A DNA stretch of 64,000 nt, taken from positions 3,286,001-3,350,000 of the forward strand of contig NZ_CP045701.2 of assembly GCF_009601685.2 (NCBI RefSeq). Reading direction: 5' to 3'. Every line of letters starts with the position of its first letter. Position 1 is the stretch's first letter. Under the pieces are notes generated by a model. It saw nothing but the letters and a program-made list of their open reading frames with translations, made no database searches and was not told the DNA's origin. The position numbers and the translations under genes were made by a program. Shown piece after piece: positions 17,721 through 25,707 of the stretch. The DNA is from Pseudomonas brassicacearum. GTDB taxonomy: Bacteria; Pseudomonadota; Gammaproteobacteria; Pseudomonadales; Pseudomonadaceae.

Positions 17721-17748
17721 TGTGGGAGCGAGCTTGCTCGCGATGGGG
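17721..17748. repeat. Single REP unit, family B
   Basis: One copy of tgtgggagcgagcttgctcg followed by cgatgggg, the common Pseudomonas REP half-unit, just after the kinase gene. Confidence 0.75.
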
Positions 17749-17788
17749 GTGTACCTGTCACCGAGAGATTGGATGCACCGCCCACCAC

Positions 17789-17980
17789 CTATTTTGTGTT
17801 CACAGGCCGGCCGCTACTGTTTCTCCGTGTTGGCAACGCGGCAGCGTAGGCCAGGGCTTCCTCACGGGAAGCAAAGGAACCCAACCGGTCAGCCTGGGTA
17901 CAGACCCTCCAGGGGCCGCTGTTTACGCTAAGCACGTCATAACCGTTGATGTGCATTTTCGTCAGCATCGCAGTACTCAT
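17789..17980 (-). CDS. Small conserved hypothetical protein
   Basis: A 63-residue protein with MHINGYDVLSVNSGPWRV followed by FASREEALAYAAALP. The layout (a short beta region, then a sequence-to-edit 'x-F-x-S-R-E-E-A' helix) resembles DUF2188-like small proteins. A strong ribosome site, GGAGGTGACCA, precedes the ATG at 17980, which makes it a likely real gene. Function unknown. It is monocistronic and lies between the kinase and the deacetylase gene. Confidence 0.7.
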   Translation of the reverse strand: MSTAMLTKMHINGYDVLSVNSGPWRVCTQADRLGSFASREEALAYAAALPTRRNSSGRPVNTK

Positions 17981-18082
17981 TGGTCACCTCCGACTTTAAC
18001 CAAGGGTGCACGGCCTACCATACACGCTGATTGCCCAGGGCGGCCAACCGAACGTCGCGTCACCCGCCGCATTCGTGGCGCA

Positions 18083-18982
18083 TCAGTGCGAATCCGAATC
18101 CCACAACCAATCCCACAGCCCCGGCAGATGCACGGGCTCTGTGCTGTGGTCGACCGTCCGAGCCAAGGCCGCTCTCGCCAGTGCCTGGTGGTCATCATAG
18201 AACGGCTTGGCGGCAGTCCTCACGCCGGTAGCCTTGGCACTGTCGAGCAGGATTTGCAGGTATTCGCGGGCATGCCGGGCGGTGTAACGGTTGATGTCGT
18301 GAAACGTCACCACCACCGGAATGACCCCATCGACCACCGGCAATTGCCCGGCGGCAATGCGCTCGCGCACTTCGGAGAGTTGCCGGGTCAGGTTGATCCG
18401 CCGCCGCGGGCTCATCGTGATGCCCCAGACTTTGCCGTCATTTGCGCTCAAGTCGGTCAACAGAATGTGCAAGCCATGTTGTCGGTAGGCGGCGGAAGTG
18501 CGCCTGTCGAAGCTCCAGAATGGCGGCCTTACCAAGGTCGGCGGCGCACCTGTGATGGAGGCGATATCGCTTGCGCCATGGGCAAGCGATTGTTCCAGCT
18601 CATCAGGTTTGAGGAACCGGTGGTTACTGTGCCAATGGGTCGCCGTATGAAAGCCCAGCACATGGCCTTCCTGCTGTTGACGGCGCATTATCGAGCGGCC
18701 AATGTCACTGCCACCGGCACGGGGGGCGCGGGTCTGCAGGAAAAACACCGCCTTGATACCGGGCTGTACCGGGTTGTCTGCGAGTGCGTCGAGCACCTCC
18801 AGGCTAGGGTTCCAGATAGACGAGGCGCTGGGCCCATCATCGAATGTCAGCAGGAAACGGATCGGAGGTTGTTCACGCAAGCGTTGCTCGGTTTGCGGCG
18901 TCAGTTCGATGGGCGCGCCAATGCAGCCCGACAAACCGATGGCGAGAGCTGCAATGAACAGCACCCTGGCGGTGTTTTTCAT
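18083..18982 (-). CDS. Polysaccharide deacetylase-family lipoprotein
   Basis: A 299-residue protein of the NodB-homology (carbohydrate esterase 4) fold. The signal peptide ends in the lipobox LSGC, so it is probably a lipoprotein. The NodB motifs are LLTFDDGPS (catalytic and metal Asp), GFHTATHWHSNH (metal His pair) and RPPFWSFDRR. CE4 enzymes remove acetyl groups from chitin-like or peptidoglycan sugars; the substrate here is unknown. The start at 18982 is set by AAGG 6 bp upstream and by the lipobox; the longer frame to 19048 would bury the signal sequence. No neighbours suggest an exopolysaccharide cluster. Confidence 0.85.
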   Translation of the reverse strand: MKNTARVLFIAALAIGLSGCIGAPIELTPQTEQRLREQPPIRFLLTFDDGPSASSIWNPSLEVLDALADNPVQPGIKAVFFLQTRAPRAGGSDIGRSIMRRQQQEGHVLGFHTATHWHSNHRFLKPDELEQSLAHGASDIASITGAPPTLVRPPFWSFDRRTSAAYRQHGLHILLTDLSANDGKVWGITMSPRRRINLTRQLSEVRERIAAGQLPVVDGVIPVVVTFHDINRYTARHAREYLQILLDSAKATGVRTAAKPFYDDHQALARAALARTVDHSTEPVHLPGLWDWLWDSDSH

Positions 18983-19220
18983 GTTGTGCCTTTTGTTGAT
19001 GCCGCACTGCGTCGCCTTTGATCCCTGGCCTACGGTGTTGAAGCTCACCTTGGAGAAGGGTAACCGGGTTTGGTTCCTTGCCGTGAGTTCCGGCTGGTTG
19101 CAAATATTTCCGTTGCCCCGAGCTCGAGCCTGGGCGGCATCAATTTAACCATCTGGAAATTCGATGGAATTTTCCGAGTGCCTTTGTATCCATCCGTATA
19201 GAACTAATTAGGGAGGATTT

Positions 19221-19475
19221 ATGGGCGGGCCATCGCTTTACATCATTGACTACATGCTCCATGGCGAACCCAAGTCATTCATTATTCGCGCTGAAGTGAT
19301 GAATAACTCCGAGGCTTGGCATTGGGCCAGTTGCGACGCGGGGGTCGGGCGCATACCGAAATTCGGGAGAGAGAAGGTCAAGCGGGTCTCCAAACCCCTT
19401 GCTGAAAAATACGGTATTACCGACGTGCGTTGGCGGGCGAGCGTCACGCCGTCCTGGGTCAAGGAGTCCGGCTAA
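19221..19475 (+). CDS. Small conserved hypothetical protein (DUF6555-like)
   Basis: An 84-residue protein beginning MGGPSLYIIDYMLHGEPKSF and containing EAWHWASCDAGVGRIPKFG. It matches my recollection of a pseudomonad-restricted small-protein family (DUF6555); the assignment is from memory. GGGAGGATTT precedes the ATG. It is basic and cytoplasmic, with no membrane segment. First of a run of small genes; function unknown. Confidence 0.75.
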   Translation: MGGPSLYIIDYMLHGEPKSFIIRAEVMNNSEAWHWASCDAGVGRIPKFGREKVKRVSKPLAEKYGITDVRWRASVTPSWVKESG

Positions 19476-19626
19476 CGCCACTTGCATTGTTTCTGGCGCA
19501 CCGGCTGTCTAGCCGGGCACCGGATTCTTCGACAGAGCTTGAATAACTCAACTACGCTTAAACCACGGCATGGCCCGCCCCTGGCGGGTCTTGTGCTGTC
19601 TCATCAACCCTGAATGGAGGTGTGAC

Positions 19627-19857
19627 ATGTCCGAAAAAGAGTCCATCACCACCCTGCTCACCTTGCTGGAATCGCGTCAGACCAGGCTCACGGCAGCCTG
19701 CAAGGAAATTGCCGATTGGGTCGACCACCAAGGCGGGCATCCCACCGCAGTGCGCATCCGGGACCGGCTCAATGACATCGACAAAGACGCCCCGTCGATC
19801 CAAAGCGCGCTAACGGCGCTCAAGCCTGCCGAGCCCCCTCTGCCCAAGTTCCGCTGA
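19627..19857 (+). CDS. Small conserved hypothetical protein
   Basis: A 76-residue, helix-rich soluble protein (TTLLTLLESRQTRLTAACKE, VRIRDRLNDIDKDA). The ATG at 19627 has GGAGGTGTGAC upstream; the longer open frame from 19570 lacks a ribosome site. I do not recognise a domain. It is in the same direction as its neighbours at about 120-150 bp spacing, so co-transcription is possible but not shown. Confidence 0.65.
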   Translation: MSEKESITTLLTLLESRQTRLTAACKEIADWVDHQGGHPTAVRIRDRLNDIDKDAPSIQSALTALKPAEPPLPKFR

Positions 19858-19976
19858 CGCGCAGCGCCTGGCTGTTCCCCCTGAGTTCTACCGGTTGGAA
19901 AACTGATGGAACGCGGGCTTTTTTTGCACCTCGAAATGGATAGGCACCGGTGCAGAAACCGCGAAGGGAGAAACTC

Positions 19977-20402
19977 ATGAATGCCAGAATCCTGTTGTTG
20001 ATCGTTTGTGCAAGCCCCACCGCCGTCCTGGCCCAAGGCTGCGACGTCATCACTCGATCCCAAAGCCAGGCCGTTCCAGTGATCGAAAACCACAGCTGTT
20101 ACGAATACAAAGGCATCCCCACCGAAACCCTCGATTGGTCGTGCAGCAATGAAAGCAAGGGAATGCTCACAACCCAAAAGCGTAAGGTCGAACGTTGCGC
20201 CGAGGGTTACGTAGCGACATGCCAGGCGAGGCTGACCCAGGAAGCGTTGGCCAACCCGCACTCAACCAGCAGGGACAAGCACGGCGGGTCAGCCAACCTT
20301 CCCGACAATGCAAAGGTGACCTGGTACTACTACAGTATCGAGCAGCTACAGCAGGCCCAGGAGGATTGCGAAACCACCGGCGGCGATTGGACCAACCAAT
20401 GA
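19977..20402 (+). CDS. Exported cysteine-containing hypothetical protein
   Basis: A 141-residue protein with a signal peptide (NARILLLIVCASPTAVLA then QGCDVI). The mature part has six cysteines (in QGCDV, HSCYEY, WSCSNE, ERCAEG, ATCQAR, EDCETT), which suggests disulphide bonds in the periplasm. The start at 19977 follows GGGAGAAACTC. No family recognised. The C-terminus (KVTWYYYSIEQLQQAQEDCE) resembles other small Pseudomonas periplasmic proteins of unknown function. Confidence 0.7.
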   Translation: MNARILLLIVCASPTAVLAQGCDVITRSQSQAVPVIENHSCYEYKGIPTETLDWSCSNESKGMLTTQKRKVERCAEGYVATCQARLTQEALANPHSTSRDKHGGSANLPDNAKVTWYYYSIEQLQQAQEDCETTGGDWTNQ

Positions 20403-20430
20403 AAGGACGGCCCGTACAGCCGCTTCCTGG

Positions 20431-20658
20431 CTAACCTTTGCTGTGCTCCGGCGATGACGGCCCTTCCTTGACGCCGCGAGGGCCGGCTACCCCCCAGATG
20501 ACCAGGCCCAAAACCGGCAGAATGATCAGCAACAGGGCCCATCCAGCCTTGGTACCGGCCGACTTGTCGCTTCGAAAGACGCTGACAATCGCCCACAAAT
20601 CGACGAGCAGCAAAAGCACCGCAACAGCGATCCAGAAATAACTGGCTAATTCAGACAT
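20431..20658 (-). CDS. PLDc_N-domain small membrane protein
   Basis: A 75-residue protein with two transmembrane helices (YFWIAVAVLLLLVDLWAIV and AGWALLLIILPVLGLVIWGV) and an R-S-D-K-x2-G-x-K-A-G-W linker. This matches the 'phospholipase D nuclease N-terminal' membrane domain, which occurs alone in many bacteria. No catalytic domain is attached. The start follows AGGATTAGGCC. It is convergent with the preceding exported protein gene. Function unknown. Confidence 0.8.
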   Translation of the reverse strand: MSELASYFWIAVAVLLLLVDLWAIVSVFRSDKSAGTKAGWALLLIILPVLGLVIWGVAGPRGVKEGPSSPEHSKG

Positions 20659-20731
20659 GGCCTAATCCTCTTGTTGGTCTAAGGATTAGGCATAGCCGTC
20701 GAGGCGCCGTTCAAAGAATTTGCCCCCGCAC

Positions 20732-20917
20732 TTATCCCCGCTCGTTCAGATAAGCAACCCACTGCTCATAGGCTTCATGTTGACGCTGGACTGCTTCATC
20801 CCAGGTCGATCCGCTCATTTGATGGACACATATGAGTTTCATCATCTCCGATGTTGCCGTATCGAGCTCCACCAGGAGCTCATGGGATTTGATCTTGAAG
20901 TCTTCAACGGTGGTCAT
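20732..20917 (-). CDS. Small hypothetical protein
   Basis: A 61-residue acidic helical protein (EDFKIKSHELLVELDTATSE, DEAVQRQHEAYEQWVAYLNE). A ribosome site, GGAAGCGAGAA, precedes the ATG at 20917. No domain recognised. The two small minus-strand genes 20431 and 20732 are separated by 73 bp and may be independent. Confidence 0.6.
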   Translation of the reverse strand: MTTVEDFKIKSHELLVELDTATSEMMKLICVHQMSGSTWDEAVQRQHEAYEQWVAYLNERG

Positions 20918-21200
20918 TTCTCGCTTCCTTCCCCTACGGGGCCGGCCAGTGCACCCAACATGGATTCATTTTTTTGAAGCTGATTCAATTTGAGGCGATA
21001 ACCGGTCGAAAGCTTGGCGCTGGCGGTTGGACAGAGGGCTGGAGCGATGACTGTTTAAAAAAAGCTCAGTCTTTCCCGCTCTGTCGTGGTCGTAAGGGAT
21101 AAGACCTTGAAAAACCTGCCATTGAACGAAGCAGATAATGCCAGGCTCAAATATTGCAGTTATATTTCAATCTAATGACAGTCAATGATCGAGCACGGCC

Positions 21201-21563
21201 ATGAAAATTCGAGCGACCGTCATCTGCGAGGAAAATCGCCACATCTTGCTGGTGCGTAAAGCCAATAGCCGTTGGGCGTTGCCGGGCGGTACCGTCGAGC
21301 GCGGCGAAACCCATGCCGGGGCCGCCGTCCGGGAATTGGCAGAGGAAACCGGGCTGGACGTCGAGAATCTGCTCTACTTGATGCGAGTCAATGACGGGCA
21401 AACCGAACATCATGTGTTCGAAGCATCGGTCAGCGACTCGACGGTGGCCAAGCCACAGAATGAAATCAGCGATTGCCTCTGGCATCCGTTGGACGCCATT
21501 GCCCAGCTGCAAATGAAAAAGGGGATGAGGGACATTCTCGAGGCGTTTCGGCGACGGTTGTGA
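21201..21563 (+). CDS. NUDIX hydrolase
   Basis: A 120-residue single-domain hydrolase of nucleoside diphosphates linked to another moiety. The NUDIX box is intact: GGTVERGETHAGAAVRELAE then ETGL, with all Glu ligands of the G-x5-E-x7-REU-x-EE-x-GU signature. The substrate cannot be predicted from the short protein. Monocistronic, followed by a strong terminator. Confidence 0.88.
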   Translation: MKIRATVICEENRHILLVRKANSRWALPGGTVERGETHAGAAVRELAEETGLDVENLLYLMRVNDGQTEHHVFEASVSDSTVAKPQNEISDCLWHPLDAIAQLQMKKGMRDILEAFRRRL

Positions 21564-21590
21564 GGCACCGGCACTGATGACCAACACCGG

Positions 21591-21631
21591 ATAGGTTGCA
21601 TGATAAATATCATGCAACCTATTGTTTTATA
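21591..21631 (+). terminator. Terminator after the NUDIX gene
   Basis: A 14-bp perfect stem (ataggttgcatgat at 21591-21604 with atcatgcaacctat at 21609-21622), a 4-nt loop, then a T-rich tail. Confidence 0.85.
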
Positions 21632-21691
21632 AATACTAGATGATCACAAAATTGCCCGAAATCTGCCATCAAACCGCTGAGGGCAACGGGC

Positions 21692-22177
21692 TCACTTTTT
21701 CTGCCAGGCGGTGCTGATCGGATTGACCACGGTATTTTCTTCCTGCGTATAGGTCCCGTTCTGCTGGGCTATCGCCTCGCCGGTGTCGACAATTGCGTTC
21801 TGGATAAATACGTTTTGTGCATCACCTCGAATAAAGGTGAGCTGGTGATACGCTGTTTTATTGCCCCAGTCAGCGGAAGGCAGGGAGATGAACTTTACGG
21901 TGTATGTCTCGTCGGTGTGCTGGCCCTGCAAGACGTAGACACCGTAATGATTTTCTCCCTGAGAGATGATTTTGTACAAACCGTTGCTGTAGTAATAAAT
22001 TTCCGCGTCGGGAAAGGGCTTCTTATCGTACATTTTCCGATAGTGCAGAACCTGCTTGACGGTCGGCTCGCCAAAGTTCACGGCCAGCGTTTTCCCATCA
22101 ACGGAGGTTGTCTCCCCAGCGCATACAGCGCTGCTGCTCATCAAGGCCAACAGACTCATCGTTGCGATCGTTTTCAC
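21692..22177 (-). CDS. Exported hypothetical protein
   Basis: A 161-residue protein with a signal peptide (KTIATMSLLALMSSSAVCAG). The mature part is rich in aromatic and beta-forming residues (KPFPDAEIYYYSNGLYKII, YGVYVLQGQHTDETYTVKF). The start codon is a GTG at 22177 preceded by GGAGAGGTAACGA. Its base composition is visibly less GC-rich than its neighbours and it lies beside two tRNA genes, so horizontal acquisition is possible. No family recognised. Confidence 0.65.
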   Translation of the reverse strand: MKTIATMSLLALMSSSAVCAGETTSVDGKTLAVNFGEPTVKQVLHYRKMYDKKPFPDAEIYYYSNGLYKIISQGENHYGVYVLQGQHTDETYTVKFISLPSADWGNKTAYHQLTFIRGDAQNVFIQNAIVDTGEAIAQQNGTYTQEENTVVNPISTAWQKK

Positions 22178-22345
22178 TCGTTACCTCTCCATGGTCAAAG
22201 GATTAGCGTACTGGGCAAGGGCTGGAGGACGTAACCACCAGCCACTCACCTTGCTAATCTCAACGCCGAGTGTAGAGGGTTGCGCTTGAAAATACCCGCA
22301 GGCATGGACTCCGTTTCCGCAGCAGTTTTCAGAAGCGGAAACGAA

Positions 22346-22381
22346 CAAGGGTTTGCATTAGCTTTCGCTCGCAAACCCTTG
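22346..22381 (-). terminator. Hairpin after tRNA-Leu
   Basis: Perfect 11-bp stem caagggtttgc / gcaaacccttg just downstream of the tRNA-Leu 3' end on the minus strand. The following tract is only moderately T-rich, so termination strength is uncertain. Confidence 0.6.
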
Positions 22382-22389
22382 ATTTTAGA

Positions 22390-22476
22390 TGGTGCCCGAA
22401 GCCGGAATCGAACCGGCACGCCCTTACGAGCGGGGGATTTTAAGTCCCATGCGTCTACCAGTTTCGCCATTCGGGC
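22390..22476 (-). tRNA. tRNA-Leu (TAA anticodon)
   Basis: An 87-nt gene on the minus strand: acceptor stem GCCCGAA / TTCGGGC, D-loop with GGTAGACGC, anticodon loop CTTAAAA (anticodon TAA), long variable arm, T-loop TTCGATT and an encoded CCA. Confidence 0.97.
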
Positions 22477-22627
22477 GGTAGCGCGGTTAGCCTTGGGAAC
22501 GTCGGCAAAATCCAGTGGCCGATGTTCTGGCTGGTGCAGCAAGAGGGGGGAATATATACATCCCTCCCCTGCGAAGCAAGGTAGCTCATGCCCTTTTCAA
22601 TACAAAAGCTTTCAATGCTTCGAAAAT

Positions 22628-22668
22628 AAAAAAGCTCCGTAAATCATAGATCTACAGAGCTTTTTAAA
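22628..22668 (-). terminator. Terminator after tRNA-Cys
   Basis: An imperfect hairpin with aaaagctc / gagctttt arms (extended by ygta pairing), read on the minus strand immediately after the tRNA-Cys CCA and running into T residues. It may separate tRNA-Cys from tRNA-Leu. Confidence 0.7.
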
Positions 22669-22670
22669 AG

Positions 22671-22744
22671 TGGAGGCCGAAGTCGGAATCGAACCGGCGT
22701 AGGTGGATTTGCAATCCACTGCATAACCATTTTGCTATTCGGCC
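22671..22744 (-). tRNA. tRNA-Cys (GCA anticodon)
   Basis: A 74-nt gene on the minus strand: acceptor stem GGCCGAA / TTCGGCC, anticodon loop ATTGCAAAT containing GCA, T-loop TTCGATT and an encoded TCCA end. Confidence 0.97.
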
Positions 22745-23141
22745 TCAGAACGTTTGATGCAATGCTGCCACATCAACCGCGGTACAAACCTGATCAGGAT
22801 ACAGGGCATCTAGGCGCCGCTATCTCCTTGAAAACATTGAGATTTTTTACGTCCCAGTGCGTTCGATGGGCGCAATTATGTACTCATTTGCCTAGGCTGA
22901 CAACCCCTTGATTTCAAAAAAAAATCGTCCAGCGGTCTCGGTGTGCCAGGCAGATATCAGGAAGCCTTTTGGGACTGCTGCGCAGCCCAGCAAGAGCAGG
23001 CTCCCACGCCACGGGCGATTTGTGGGGTTGTGGGATCTTACAGTGCAACGCCCCAACCGGCTGTCGCAGCCCTGCACCATTATGGGTAACATACCGGCCC
23101 TCCCCGCAGCCCTTCTGCGACCTGCCAAATAAGCCTATTTC
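22745..23141. other. Intergenic region upstream of tRNA-Cys and the TSUP gene
   Basis: 397 bp with no convincing gene. It must hold the tRNA-Cys promoter (minus strand) and the TSUP promoter. A partial REP-like stretch (agcaagagcaggctcccac, about 22990-23008) is present. No tRNA-Gly was found here, although it often precedes tRNA-Cys in pseudomonads. Confidence 0.5.
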
Positions 23142-23921
23142 ATGCCTTTTGAACTCAGCGTTGACCTCACTACCCTCGCTATCCTTGCTGTTGTCGCGTT
23201 CATTGCCGGTTTCATCGATGCCATTGCCGGTGGCGGTGGGTTGCTGACCACGCCAGCCCTGCTGACGGCAGGCTTGCCGCCTCATCTGGTCCTGGGGACC
23301 AACAAACTCAGTTCGACCTTCGGCTCGGCGACGGCCAGCTTCACCTTCTACAAGCGCAAGTTGTTCCACCCAAGGCAATGGACCCACGCCCTCGTCGGCA
23401 CCCTGGTCGGGGCCCTGACCGGCGCTATCGTCGCCCATTACCTGCCTGCCGAGTGGCTGAACAAGATGCTGCCAGTGATCGTCTTCGCCTGCGGTCTGTA
23501 CCTGTTGTTCGGCAGCACGCCCAAGGCACCGCTGGACAGTGACGCGCCGATCAAGAAGACATGGCAATCGCCCCAAGGCTTCAGCCTGGGTTTCTATGAC
23601 GGCGTGGCCGGGCCGGGTACCGGGGCATTCTGGACGGTCAGCAGCCTGCTGCTCTACCCCATCGACCTGGTCAAGGCCAGTGGCGTGGCCCGCAGCATGA
23701 ATTTCGTCAGCAACATCGCGGCGCTGTCGGTGTTCATCTTTTCCGGGCAAGTGGACTGGGTCATCGGCCTGAGCATGGGCCTGTCGGTGATGATCGGCGC
23801 GTTCTTCGGCGCTCGCACCGCCATCAGCGGCGGCGCGAAATTCATCCGACCGGTGTTCATCACCGTGGTGCTCGGCTTGACTGTGCGCCTAGCCTGGCAG
23901 CACTGGTTCAGCATGGCCTAG
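23142..23921 (+). CDS. TSUP (TauE/SafE, YfcA-like) membrane transporter
   Basis: A 259-residue inner-membrane protein with eight or so helices. The first half carries the family signature [18 protein letters not shown] and [16 protein letters not shown]; the repeated second half has [21 protein letters not shown] proteins move sulphur-containing or organic anions (sulphite, taurine breakdown products, sulphoacetate); the substrate here is unknown. The ribosome site is weak. Its last 33 bp overlap the 3' end of the convergent nudC. Confidence 0.9.
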   Translation: MPFELSVDLTTLAILAVVAFIAGFIDAIAGGGGLLTTPALLTAGLPPHLVLGTNKLSSTFGSATASFTFYKRKLFHPRQWTHALVGTLVGALTGAIVAHYLPAEWLNKMLPVIVFACGLYLLFGSTPKAPLDSDAPIKKTWQSPQGFSLGFYDGVAGPGTGAFWTVSSLLLYPIDLVKASGVARSMNFVSNIAALSVFIFSGQVDWVIGLSMGLSVMIGAFFGARTAISGGAKFIRPVFITVVLGLTVRLAWQHWFSMA

Positions 23922-24719
23922 GCGCCGCGCCACATACAGGTCGATCAGGTAGCGGGCAATGGAGCGCGAGGCCGGCAGCGGTGGCAGGTCATGGACGTTG
24001 AACCACTGGGCGTCCTCGATTTCATCTTCCTGGGGCACGATGTCGCCACTGGCGTATTCAGCGTGGAAACCCAGCATCATCGAATGGGGGAACGGCCAGC
24101 ACTGGCTGCCCATGTACTGGATGTTCTTCACCTCGATGCTGACTTCCTCGCGCACCTCTCGCACCAGGCAATCCTCGGCCGACTCGCCCGGTTCGGCAAA
24201 CCCCGCCAGGGTGCTGTAGACGCCCGGGACGAAACGCGGCGAACGGGCCAGCAGGACTTCATCGCCTCGAGTGATCAGCACGATCATGCTCGGTGAAATC
24301 CGCGGATAGTGCCGCAGCTCACAGGCCTCGCAATACATGGCCCGCTCCAACGGAATCTGGTCCATGCGCGTGCCGCAACTGCCACAGAAACGATGCTCCC
24401 GGGCCCAGGTGCCGACCTGCGCGGCATAACCCAGCACTTTGTACAGCGTGTGGTCCTCCTCGAGCATGAACGCCCGCAGGCCTTTCCAGTTACAGCCAGG
24501 GATGTCCAGCGGGCTGTGCAATTCCAGCAGGTAGACCGGCTCGCCATCCAGGTGACCGATGCCGTGCTCGGCGAGGATCGACAAATCCTGGCGCTTGAGC
24601 CATTCGCGGGGAAACAGCGCGCCGTTGTCATCGAACAGAAAGCCCTCAGGGCTACGGGCGACGGCCCAGCCACCAGCAAGAGCGGTATCAAGTACTGCGG
24701 TGGTCCAGCGTGAAATCAT
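23889..24719 (-). CDS. nudC: NADH pyrophosphatase / RNA deNADding enzyme NudC
   Basis: A 276-residue NUDIX hydrolase that cleaves NAD(H) and removes NAD caps from RNA. The zinc ribbon has four Cys (C112, C115, C130, C133 in FCGSCGTRM and MYCEACEL). The NUDIX box runs at about 173-195 ([20 protein letters not shown]). Two departures from the textbook motifs are visible: the Gly of the EE-x-GU end is Ser (EEVSIEV), and the NADH-specific SQPWPFPxS appears as SQCWPFPHS. All catalytic Glu residues remain, so activity is expected. It starts 6 bp after the crotonase gene with which it is probably co-transcribed. Confidence 0.93.
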   Translation of the reverse strand: MISRWTTAVLDTALAGGWAVARSPEGFLFDDNGALFPREWLKRQDLSILAEHGIGHLDGEPVYLLELHSPLDIPGCNWKGLRAFMLEEDHTLYKVLGYAAQVGTWAREHRFCGSCGTRMDQIPLERAMYCEACELRHYPRISPSMIVLITRGDEVLLARSPRFVPGVYSTLAGFAEPGESAEDCLVREVREEVSIEVKNIQYMGSQCWPFPHSMMLGFHAEYASGDIVPQEDEIEDAQWFNVHDLPPLPASRSIARYLIDLYVARRLGHAEPVLPG

Positions 24720-24725
24720 GGTCGA

Positions 24726-25538
24726 TCAATCCTGAAATTCAGGTTTCTGTTTGCTCATATGGGCGGCCATGGCCACGCGCAGGTCGGTCGATTGCAACAT
24801 GGCGGCGTTCCAGGTGGCGACGTATTCCAGGCCGTCGTCGATGCGGTGGTCGCGCATGTAGCTGATCATTTCCTTGGTGCCGGTCACGGCAATCGGCGAC
24901 TTGGCGGCGATTTCCCGGGCGATGTCCATTACGCCGTCGAGCAGGCTGGCGGTATCACTGTAGACACGATTGACCAAGCCGATGCTGCGCGCTTCGTCGG
25001 CACCGAAGGTGCGCCCCGTATAAGCGAGTTCACGCAGCATGCCGTCCCCGATGATTCGGGGCAAGCGTTGCAATGTGCCAACATCGGCGGCCATGCCGAT
25101 ATCGATTTCCTTGATGGAGAACTGGGCGTCCTGGGCCGCGTAACGCATGTCGCAGGCGGCAATCAGGTCGATGGCCCCGCCCAGGCAGTAGCCCTGGATC
25201 GCCGCGATCACGGGTTTGCGGCAGTTGTCCACGGCGTTGAACGAGGCTTGCAGTTGCAGGATCTTGCGTCGCAGCAGGCGTGCATTGCGCCCGACGTCCT
25301 TGCCCAGCTCGTTGGCCACGCCCGCCAGCATCATCAGGTCGATCCCTGAGGAAAAATGCTTGCCGGCGCCGCTCAACACCACCACCCGCACGGCATCGGT
25401 GTCGTCGATCCATTGGAAGATATCGATGATCTCGCTCCAGAACGCGGCGTTCATCGAATTGATCTTTTCCGGGCGATTGATCTGCACATGGGCAATGTTG
25501 TCTGCAAGTTCGACATTGAACGCTTGGTATTGCGACAT
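24726..25538 (-). CDS. Crotonase-family enzyme, probable delta(3,5)-delta(2,4)-dienoyl-CoA isomerase
   Basis: A 270-residue enoyl-CoA hydratase/isomerase-fold protein. The oxyanion-hole segments are FSSGIDLMML and IQGYCLGGAIDLI. Instead of the hydratase Glu pair it has Glu144 and Asp152 in IKEIDIGMAADVGTLQRLP, which matches the catalytic pattern and the A-A-D-V-G-T-L-Q-R-L-P block of mammalian ECH1 dienoyl-CoA isomerase. It would therefore serve beta-oxidation of unsaturated fatty acids. The start follows AAAGGATCACTGCC. First gene of a two-gene unit with nudC; the metabolic link between them is unclear. Confidence 0.85.
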   Translation of the reverse strand: MSQYQAFNVELADNIAHVQINRPEKINSMNAAFWSEIIDIFQWIDDTDAVRVVVLSGAGKHFSSGIDLMMLAGVANELGKDVGRNARLLRRKILQLQASFNAVDNCRKPVIAAIQGYCLGGAIDLIAACDMRYAAQDAQFSIKEIDIGMAADVGTLQRLPRIIGDGMLRELAYTGRTFGADEARSIGLVNRVYSDTASLLDGVMDIAREIAAKSPIAVTGTKEMISYMRDHRIDDGLEYVATWNAAMLQSTDLRVAMAAHMSKQKPEFQD

Positions 25539-25707
25539 GGCAGTGATCCTTTACCGGCTGAAAAGAGGCTCGAACTATAACAAGCCATCGCGACAGGACG
25601 TAGGCAGTGCATCGGCCAAAAGCGGGACTGACCGCCGACATGACCACGGAAGTCTTTATTGAAAATGGGGAACCCTGTGGGAGCAAGGCTTACCCCATCA
25701 ACAGTGA

